Both the position numbers and the translations under genes were made by a program. Positions 38,913-45,170 of a DNA stretch of 64,000 bases are shown here, in pieces. Position 1 is the stretch's first letter. Each line of letters opens with the position of its first letter. Under the pieces are notes generated by a model. That model saw only the letters and a list, made by a program, of their open reading frames with translations. It did no database searches and had not been told where the DNA came from. Origin of the DNA: Caulobacter sp. (GTDB taxonomy: Bacteria > Pseudomonadota > Alphaproteobacteria > Caulobacterales > Caulobacteraceae); contig NZ_JAGIBH010000012.1 of assembly GCF_017744445.1 (NCBI RefSeq), positions 1-64,000 of the forward strand. The letters run 5' to 3'.

Positions 38913-40190
38913 CTAGGCGGACGGTTCGCCGGCCTCGACGCGACGCGCCCATGGATCGATCAGACGCAGGAGGATCGCGGCCGTGACGGCCAGGCCTGCC
39001 AGCAGCGCGAAATAGGTCGTGTGGGACATCTTGCTCCACAGCGTCCCGACCAGACCGGCGCTGAGGCTGCCGGCGAAGATGGTCAGGTACCAGGCCGCCA
39101 CCGTGGTCGCGCCGAATCCCGGCGGGGCCAGGCGCGCGAACAGACCCAGGCCCGTGGGCAGGATGAAGAGCTCGCCGAAGGTGTAGATCCCGAAGAAGAC
39201 CACCAGCCACAGCCAGTGCGCCTTGCCGCCGCTGAAGGCGTCGACGGCGCACAGCAGCAGGTAGGCCCCGGCCACAATCAAAGCCCCGGTGGCCATGCGC
39301 TGGGCCGGCGACGTATCGCGACCGTGGTCGGCCCGCTTCTTCCAGCCCGCCAGCAGCATCGGCGTCATGGCCATCACCAGCAGCGGGTTCAGCGACTGGA
39401 ACCAGGTCATCGGCACGGTCCAGGACCCCAACGCCCGGTTCACGCCCGCATCGGCCCATAGAGCCACCGTGTTGCCGGCCTGCTCGTAAGCGCCGCGGAA
39501 GACGGTGACCGACAACGCCACGCCCGCCAGGACCAGCACGGTTGGCAGGCCCATACGGCCTCGCGGAGCCGTTGGCGTGGCGGTCACCCTGCCCTGCTCG
39601 GCCGGCAAGTAACGTTGCCCCCACAGATAGATCAGCAGGCCCGCGAGCATCCCGAGGCCCGCCACCGCGAAGCCAACGTGCCAGCCGAACACCTCGCCCA
39701 GCGTCCCGCACAGCAGCGGGGCCAGGAAGCCGCCGATATTGATGCCCAGATAATAGACGTTGTAGGCCCAGCCCCGCCGGGGATCGCCCTCGGCATAGAG
39801 GTCGTTGATCTGGCTGGGCAGGGTTGGCAGGAACAGGCCGTTGCCCAGGGCGATCGTGGCCAGGGCGACGTACAGCAGGTTCTCGAAGCCCATCATGAAA
39901 TGGCCGGCGGCCATGACGCTGGCGCCGATGATGATCGCCCGCCGCTTGCCCAGCAGCCGGTCGGCGATCACCCCGCCGACGATCGGCGTGAAATAGGCGC
40001 AGGCCGTGTAGGTCCCATAGATCAGGGAAGCTGTCCCCTGGGCGATCAGCAGCTGCTTGGTCATGTAATAGACCAACAGCGCGCGCATGCCGAAGTAGGA
40101 GAACTGCTCCCACATGTTCGTCAGGAACAGGACGGTCAGGCCGCGCGGCTGACCAAACCACGGCGACGGCTCGAGAGCCTTGTCGGTCAT
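38913..40190 (-). CDS. POT family peptide:H+ symporter
   Basis: A protein of 425 aa from ATG 40190, overlapping the DgcA stop (ATGA). About twelve transmembrane segments. POT signatures are visible: the N-terminal ExxER-like motif NMWEQFSYFGMRALLVYYM, GGVIADRLLGKRRAIIIGAS, and the PTR2 motif YNVYYLGINIGGFLAPLLCG. These transporters import di- and tripeptides with protons. In the operon with a serine hydrolase and a dipeptide-epimerase-type racemase, it would import peptides containing D-Glu or L-Ala-D-Glu. The C-terminus ends in the cytoplasm. Confidence 0.9.
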   Translation of the reverse strand: MTDKALEPSPWFGQPRGLTVLFLTNMWEQFSYFGMRALLVYYMTKQLLIAQGTASLIYGTYTACAYFTPIVGGVIADRLLGKRRAIIIGASVMAAGHFMMGFENLLYVALATIALGNGLFLPTLPSQINDLYAEGDPRRGWAYNVYYLGINIGGFLAPLLCGTLGEVFGWHVGFAVAGLGMLAGLLIYLWGQRYLPAEQGRVTATPTAPRGRMGLPTVLVLAGVALSVTVFRGAYEQAGNTVALWADAGVNRALGSWTVPMTWFQSLNPLLVMAMTPMLLAGWKKRADHGRDTSPAQRMATGALIVAGAYLLLCAVDAFSGGKAHWLWLVVFFGIYTFGELFILPTGLGLFARLAPPGFGATTVAAWYLTIFAGSLSAGLVGTLWSKMSHTTYFALLAGLAVTAAILLRLIDPWARRVEAGEPSA

Positions 40191-41200
40191 GCGGCCGCCG
40201 CCGAGGCCGGCGCGCCCCATACGCCCTCGCCCGCCCAGACCGTGCCGTCCTTGTAGACCGCGCCGGGCGGCCGGTCCTTGGCCAGGAAGGTCGGACCGTC
40301 CAGGTCGACGAGGTCGCAGATCTGGCCCAGCACGAAGCCCGGCCCGGTGGCCAGACTGGTGCCGACCATGGTGCCGACCATGACTCCCAGACCCAGTCGC
40401 CGCGCCTTGGCCGCCATCAGCAGGCCCTCGGTCAGGCCGCCGCACTTGTCGAGCTTGATGTTGATGACCTGGAAACGCCCCACCGCCGCCGCCACGTCGG
40501 GCAGCGACACGCAGCTCTCGTCGGCCGCGATCGGGATCGGGCTGTCGAAGCCCTCCAGCTCATGCTCATGGCCACGCGCCAGGGGCTGCTCCAGCAGCGA
40601 TACGCGCTGCTCGACCAGGGTCTCGATCAGGCCGTCCAGGTCGGCGCGGACGAAGCCCTGGTTGCCGTCGACGCCCAGCCAGGCGTCCGGGCGCGCGGCG
40701 CGGATGGCCCGCACCCGGTCCTGGTCGAGGGCCAGGTCGCCGGTCAGCTTGATCTTGATCGAGCGTGCCTGGCCGTAGCCCATCGCGCCCCTGGCCATCG
40801 CCTCGGGCGTGTCCGCACCTAGTGTGAAGGTGGTGCGCAGCGGCTGGGGGGCGTCAAGCCCCGCCAGCTTCCACACCGGCTGCCCGGTGAGCGCCGCCTC
40901 CAGCTCCCACAGGGCGCAGTCGACGGCGTTGCGGGCCCCGCCCGGCGGCAGGATGAACCGCAGCGCCTCACGGGTCGGCCAGGCCTCGATGGCCTCGCGG
41001 ACCGCTTCCAGCTGGGCCCGCATGCTGTCCACGGTCTCCTTCAGGAAGAAGACCCCGGACGCTTCGCCTCGGCCTTTCGCGTTTCCGGCCGACAGGGTGA
41101 CAACGATGATGTCGGACGTGTCGAACACGTGGCCGGCGATCCGGAACGGCTGAGCCAGCCGCAGGGCCTCGCTGGCGATGTCCAGGGTCAGCCGGCCCAT
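40187..41200 (-). CDS. dgcA: Enolase-superfamily dipeptide epimerase, DgcA-like (N-acetyl-D-glutamate racemase)
   Basis: A protein of 337 aa from ATG 41200, overlapping the stop of the hydrolase gene (TGATG). The active site of the dipeptide-epimerase branch is complete: Lys149 and Lys151 (SIKIKLTG), the three metal ligands Asp178 (GVDGNQG), Glu204 (LLEQPLARG) and Asp227 (AADESC), and Lys249 (NIKLDKCGG). Two readings fit: L-Ala-D/L-Glu epimerase of murein peptide recycling, or N-acetyl-D-Glu racemase DgcA. The DgcN-like partner in the neighbouring operon favours DgcA. A dipeptide epimerase role remains the alternative. It is cytoplasmic. Confidence 0.82.
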   Translation of the reverse strand: MGRLTLDIASEALRLAQPFRIAGHVFDTSDIIVVTLSAGNAKGRGEASGVFFLKETVDSMRAQLEAVREAIEAWPTREALRFILPPGGARNAVDCALWELEAALTGQPVWKLAGLDAPQPLRTTFTLGADTPEAMARGAMGYGQARSIKIKLTGDLALDQDRVRAIRAARPDAWLGVDGNQGFVRADLDGLIETLVEQRVSLLEQPLARGHEHELEGFDSPIPIAADESCVSLPDVAAAVGRFQVINIKLDKCGGLTEGLLMAAKARRLGLGVMVGTMVGTSLATGPGFVLGQICDLVDLDGPTFLAKDRPPGAVYKDGTVWAGEGVWGAPASAAAA

Positions 41201-43221
41201 CAGTAGTGCACCGACATGGCCAGCAGGTGGAAGGTCAGGGCGACGTAGAACAGCAGCAGGGTCGCCAGGACCAGCAGCACGCTCCACAGCTTGCGCGCCC
41301 AGCCGCGGCCGTCGGTCCAGGTCAGCCAGGCGTTCCAGCCGGCGGTTGCCAGAGCCAGCGGCAGCACCACCCAGCCCAGCCCCTGGAGCAGCAGCATGAT
41401 GCCGTCCATGCCGCCGGCCATGGCGGCCGCGCTGGACGTCATCGCTGTCACGCCCACGCCCCAGCCCACGATCAGGGCCAGCAGCAGGCCCGCGCCGCCG
41501 CGCGCGGCCCGCGAGGCCGTCAACGCCTTGCCGGAGATGTCGGCCTTGGTCTTGTAGCGACGACGGATCAGGGCCACGATCGGCCAGTACAGGAAGGTCA
41601 GGGCCAGGACGCCGATGCTGGCGAACAGCGCCGGCAGCAGCCACGCGCCGTTCTGGCCGGCCGGGATGCGATCGAAGACCATGAACGGCGAGCCGAAGTC
41701 CCAGCTCCAGCGGACAGGCTTGCCGTCGACAACCTGGGCGGCCAGGCGGTCGTGACCGCCGACTTCACGCCAGACGTAGGGCGCGATCTCGACCCACTCC
41801 TTCGGACGACCATTGGCGCCCAGGATGCTGGGAACGATCAGCTCGCCCTTGGGACCGACCGCGACCTTGGCCTGGCCCATCATGTAGAACAGCGACAGGA
41901 AGCTGCCGTCGGCGCGGCGGCTGACCTGCCAGGGACCGGCCAAGGCCTTGGCGTGCTCGGCGGAGGTCTTGGCGTCAACCTTGCCGTCCGGCGCGCCGGC
42001 ATAGGGCAGATAACGATCCGAGAAGTCACGGAAGATGGCCGTACGCAACGTGCCCGCCGCGCCCTGGCGACCGCCGCTGTTCACCGACAGATACAGGCCG
42101 ACATTCTCATTCATGTAGAGGTGGAGCGAGGAGTGGAAGCCCTCGGTGTCGCCCAGGTGGCCGATCACATAGCGGCCGTTGATCGAGGTCTGGAAGAAGC
42201 CCAGCTCCATGCGATCCAGCGGCCCGATCAGCGACTTGGGGTTCACCTTGTCGAGCGGGCTGTAGTGCATCGTATGGGCCGTTTCCGCCGACAGGATGCG
42301 CTGGCCGTCCAGCTCGCCGCCCTGGAGGTGGGCGATCATGAAGCGGCCCATGTCCGCGCCGGTCGACGAGGCCGAGCCGGCCGGGGCCGGTCCGACGATC
42401 TCGAAGCCCTTCGAAGGCTTGCCGGGCTTGGAGTAGCCGATGGCGTCCGTGCCGGCCAAGTTGGCGGGCAGCGGCTGTCGCAGCGTGGTGTTCCGCATGT
42501 TCAGCGGACCCGTGACGTGACGGTCGATATAGTCGTTGAACTTCTCGCCCGACACACGCTCGACCAGATAGCCGGCCAGGGCCGTGCCGTAGTTCGAGTA
42601 GGCCGGCGTCACGCCCGCCTCGAAGATGCGCTTGGGCACGTGGTTCTTCAGATAGGCGCCCAGCTCAGGCTCGGGCTTGCCGTAGAAGATCAGCTCCTTG
42701 ACCACTTCCTCGAAGCCGGCCGTGTGGGTCATCAGCTGACGCGTGGTGACGGGCTTGCCCTTGTAGGCCGGGATCTTGAAATCCAGGTACTGGTTGATGT
42801 CGGCGTCCAGGTCGATCTTGCCGGCCTCGACCTGCTGCATCACGGCCGTCCAGGTGAACAGCTTCGAGATCGAGCCCGGACGGAACAGGGTCCTGTAGGG
42901 ATCGACCGGGGTGTGCTTGTCACGATCGGCATAGCCGAAGCCGCGCGTCGTCAGGATCTGGCCGTCCTTGACCACCGTGACCACGGCGCCGGGAATGTCG
43001 CCGACGCGCAGGGCGTAGGGCATGTAGCCGTCCAGCCAGAGATCGACATCGGCCTTGGTCAGCGTGGCGCTGGCCGACGGAATCACTGGCGCGGCGGCCG
43101 GCGGCGGTGCGACCTTGGCGACCGGCGGCGTCGCCGTTTCCTGCCGCGTCTGCGCCTGGACGGACCCCAGCCCCGCCAGTACCGCGGCCACCGTGACCGC
43201 CACTCTTCTGATCGAACGCAT
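41200..43221 (-). CDS. Serine hydrolase of the beta-lactamase fold with C-terminal membrane segments
   Basis: A protein of 673 aa. Residues 1-24 are a Sec signal peptide (…GSVQAQTR). The catalytic SxxK is Ser117-Ile-Ser-Lys120 (RPGSISKLFTW), YxN is Tyr208-Ser-Asn210 (PAYSNYGTAL), and HxG is in IGHLGDTEGF. A middle beta-domain (KVAVGPKGELIVP) leads to a C-terminal part of about four transmembrane segments (LLPALFASIGVLALTFLYWP; a final SVLLVLATLLLFYVALTFHL). The catalytic domain thus faces the periplasm on the inner membrane. In the operon with DgcA-like and POT genes it probably trims D-residue peptides before import. A beta-lactamase role is less likely in this setting. Confidence 0.88.
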   Translation of the reverse strand: MRSIRRVAVTVAAVLAGLGSVQAQTRQETATPPVAKVAPPPAAAPVIPSASATLTKADVDLWLDGYMPYALRVGDIPGAVVTVVKDGQILTTRGFGYADRDKHTPVDPYRTLFRPGSISKLFTWTAVMQQVEAGKIDLDADINQYLDFKIPAYKGKPVTTRQLMTHTAGFEEVVKELIFYGKPEPELGAYLKNHVPKRIFEAGVTPAYSNYGTALAGYLVERVSGEKFNDYIDRHVTGPLNMRNTTLRQPLPANLAGTDAIGYSKPGKPSKGFEIVGPAPAGSASSTGADMGRFMIAHLQGGELDGQRILSAETAHTMHYSPLDKVNPKSLIGPLDRMELGFFQTSINGRYVIGHLGDTEGFHSSLHLYMNENVGLYLSVNSGGRQGAAGTLRTAIFRDFSDRYLPYAGAPDGKVDAKTSAEHAKALAGPWQVSRRADGSFLSLFYMMGQAKVAVGPKGELIVPSILGANGRPKEWVEIAPYVWREVGGHDRLAAQVVDGKPVRWSWDFGSPFMVFDRIPAGQNGAWLLPALFASIGVLALTFLYWPIVALIRRRYKTKADISGKALTASRAARGGAGLLLALIVGWGVGVTAMTSSAAAMAGGMDGIMLLLQGLGWVVLPLALATAGWNAWLTWTDGRGWARKLWSVLLVLATLLLFYVALTFHLLAMSVHY

Positions 43222-43290
43222 TCCCTCGCCCTCCCTCGACCTTTGGCAGGATTGCTCCCGCTCGGCTCAGCCGATAGATTGGGAGACAAC

Positions 43291-43336
43291 AATCCTGATC
43301 AGGACAATTGCTATCCTGATTGGAAAATTCGTCAAC
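43291..43336 (-). promoter_or_regulatory. Serine hydrolase / XRE divergent promoter with shared regulatory block
   Basis: The perfect palindrome TCCTGATCAGGA (43293-43304) and a second copy TCCTGATTGGA (43314-43324) are 21 bases apart (two helical turns). On the minus strand the block reads GTTGACGAATTTTCCAATCA, then GGATAGCAATTGTCCTGATC, then AGGATT. It matches the receptor promoter at 38856-38899. The 136-base gap to the divergent XRE-cupin gene holds this block, so that regulator is the likely binder. Confidence 0.7.
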
Positions 43337-43357
43337 TGCCTCGAGGAGTCGTGGCGC

Positions 43358-43996
43358 GTGCCTGCCAATGCCCACACGCTTGGAACCCTGCTGCGTGGAC
43401 TGAGAGATCGTGAGGGCTGGACGCTCAAGCAGATGAGCGAGAAGAGCGGCATCCCCGTCTCGACCCTGTCCAAGGTCGAGCACGACCGCCTGACCCTGAC
43501 CTACGACAAGCTCCAGCAGCTTTCGCAGCGACTGGGCATGCGGATGTCCGAGCTATTCGCGGAAGAGGATACGAGCCCGCCCCAGGCGGTGACCGCGCGG
43601 CGCAGTCTGGGCGATGTCGACCGCGCCGTGCGCGTCGAGACCCCGAACTACGACTACTACTACCTGCACACCGAGCTGCGCGGGAAACGGATGATTCCGG
43701 TGATCACCAAGATCCGCGCCAAGAGCGCCGAGCAGTTCGGCGACCTGGTCAGCCACGCCGGCGAGGAATACATCTTCGTGCTGAAAGGCCGGATCGTCGT
43801 CACGACCGAGTTCTACGATCCGGTGGTGCTGGAGGAAGGCCAGTCGATCTACATCGACTCCAGCATGGGCCATGCCTATCTGGCGGCTGAAGGCTGCGAC
43901 GAGGCCGAGGTGTTGGGCGTGATGTCCAGCGAGGACGCCGAGTTGATGAACGCCCTGCTGGACATCCACGAGGACCAGAAGGCGGCGCGCCGCTAG
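43358..43996 (+). CDS. XRE family regulator with C-terminal cupin domain
   Basis: A protein of 212 aa from GTG 43358, which has GAGGAG nine bases upstream. The N-terminal HTH is LGTLLRGLRDREGWTLKQMS, then EKSGIPVSTLSKVEHDRLTL. The C-terminal cupin has SHAGEEYIFVLKGRIVVTTE and LEEGQSIYIDSSMGHAYLAA, with a His/Glu metal site in part (HAGEE … GHAY). XRE-cupin regulators often sense amino acids or polyamines. The divergent hydrolase-dgcA-POT operon and the receptor operon both carry TCCTGA(N)2AGGA sites, so it is the best candidate for their common regulator. It is convergent with the LacI gene, overlapping by four bases. Confidence 0.9.
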   Translation: MPANAHTLGTLLRGLRDREGWTLKQMSEKSGIPVSTLSKVEHDRLTLTYDKLQQLSQRLGMRMSELFAEEDTSPPQAVTARRSLGDVDRAVRVETPNYDYYYLHTELRGKRMIPVITKIRAKSAEQFGDLVSHAGEEYIFVLKGRIVVTTEFYDPVVLEEGQSIYIDSSMGHAYLAAEGCDEAEVLGVMSSEDAELMNALLDIHEDQKAARR

Positions 43997-45045
43997 ACCA
44001 GGCGCGGCGGGGCCGTCGAGTCCCGTTGGACCAGGGCATGGTCCAACACGTGGTCGGCGAAGATCTCGTCCGCCTCGTCATTGGACCGCAGGGCGCGGAT
44101 CAGGCGGTCCAGGGCGATGGCCGCCATCTGCCGCACAGGCTGGCGGATCGTCGTGAGCGGCGGCCACAGCGTCGTGGCGACCGTGGTGTCATCGAACCCG
44201 ACAACGGTCAGGTCGCGCGGCACGTCCAGGCGCCGGCGGTGCGCGACCGAGACGGCGGCGGCGGCCATGTCGTCGTTGCTGGCGAAGATCGCGGTCGGCG
44301 GCCGCTGGGCGTCCAGAAGCGTCTCGGCAGCACGCAGACCCGAGTCATAGGAAAAGGCGCCCGACGCCACGAACAGCTCGGCCCCCTCGACGGCGGCGAT
44401 CGCCGCCCGCGCGCCTTCCAGGCGAACGGCGCTGGCGGTCTGGTCGGGATTGCCGGCAATGAAGCCGATCCGCCGGTGGCCCAGGCCCAGCAAGTGCTGC
44501 GTCATGGCCTGGCTGGCCTGGCGATCGTCGATACGGACGTTGATGGCGTCGTTGGGAGGCTTGCCCGCCGCGACCACGGCGACCGGCACGTGGGCGGCCC
44601 GGAGGATGTCGCGCGCAAGCGCGGACTCGCCCAGCGGCGGCGCCAGGACCACACCGTGGACGCCGGCTCCGACCAGCCGCTGCAGCTCCTCCAGCGACGG
44701 CGGCTGACCGTTCTCGCCGCGCACCAGGATCAGGCGCGCCCCGGCGCTGGTGGCCTCCTCGAAGACCCCGACCAGGAAGTCGCTCATGAAGGCCGAACTG
44801 GGGTTGGAATACACCACCCCGATCCGCAGTTCGCCCGACATGACCAGATTACGGGCCGCCAGGTTGGGTTCGAAATTCAGGTCGCGGATCGCGGCCAGGA
44901 CCGCCGCCCGCGTCTCTTCACGCACCTTGGCGCCTTCGTTGATGACCCGCGATACGGTCATGCGCGAGACACCCGCCCGGTCGGCGACGTCGGCCATGGT
45001 GGCGCCGCGCGAGAGGCGGGGCTTTCGGGTCGCTGGCGCTGTCAT
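43993..45045 (-). CDS. LacI family transcriptional regulator (GntR/IdnR-like)
   Basis: A protein of 350 aa. I chose ATG 45045 because GGGAGA is nine bases upstream; ATG 45066 adds seven residues. The HTH is ATMADVADRAGVSRMTVSRV and the hinge is EPNLAARNLVMSGE. The effector domain begins LRIGVVYSNPSSAFMSDFLV and contains GLGHRRIGFIAGNPDQTA, PPTAIFASNDDMAAAAV and DLTVVGFDDTTVATTLWPPL. Its N-terminus resembles the gluconate regulators. The palindrome CGACCATGGTCG lies before the receptor gene downstream and before the beta-helix genes and gluconokinase, so this protein is the likely repressor of all of them. The inducer is probably gluconate or a uronate derivative; this is inferred. Confidence 0.9.
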   Translation of the reverse strand: MTAPATRKPRLSRGATMADVADRAGVSRMTVSRVINEGAKVREETRAAVLAAIRDLNFEPNLAARNLVMSGELRIGVVYSNPSSAFMSDFLVGVFEEATSAGARLILVRGENGQPPSLEELQRLVGAGVHGVVLAPPLGESALARDILRAAHVPVAVVAAGKPPNDAINVRIDDRQASQAMTQHLLGLGHRRIGFIAGNPDQTASAVRLEGARAAIAAVEGAELFVASGAFSYDSGLRAAETLLDAQRPPTAIFASNDDMAAAAVSVAHRRRLDVPRDLTVVGFDDTTVATTLWPPLTTIRQPVRQMAAIALDRLIRALRSNDEADEIFADHVLDHALVQRDSTAPPRLV

Positions 45046-45091
45046 ATCGGTGAGTCTCCCGCGCATGATCGAGCCATAGCGCAAAGAAAGA

Positions 45092-45130
45092 CGCCCGGGC
45101 CACTGCGGGGAGACCGCTCGGGCCCGGGCG
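45092..45130 (-). terminator. Rho-independent terminator between receptor and LacI genes
   Basis: A perfect 10-bp stem CGCCCGGGCC / GGCCCGGGCG (45092-45101 and 45121-45130) is followed on the minus strand by TCTTTCTTT. It lies 40-80 bases past the receptor stop, between two genes read in the same direction. The 19-base loop is long. Confidence 0.65.
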
Positions 45131-45170
45131 AGGCCGCCCAGGGGGAGGTGGTGGGCGGGCGGCCTGGGAC

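Noticed and set aside
42920-43483. Open frame on the - strand reading into the XRE-cupin gene
   Set aside because: It is antisense to the XRE-cupin gene and runs through the shared operator block; the hydrolase start at 43221 with its signal peptide is clearly better.
45131-45165. Second hairpin AGGCCGCCC / GGGCGGCCT before the receptor stop
   Set aside because: It lacks a T-tract and lies just downstream of the receptor stop; the hairpin at 45092-45130 with its T-rich tail is the better terminator.
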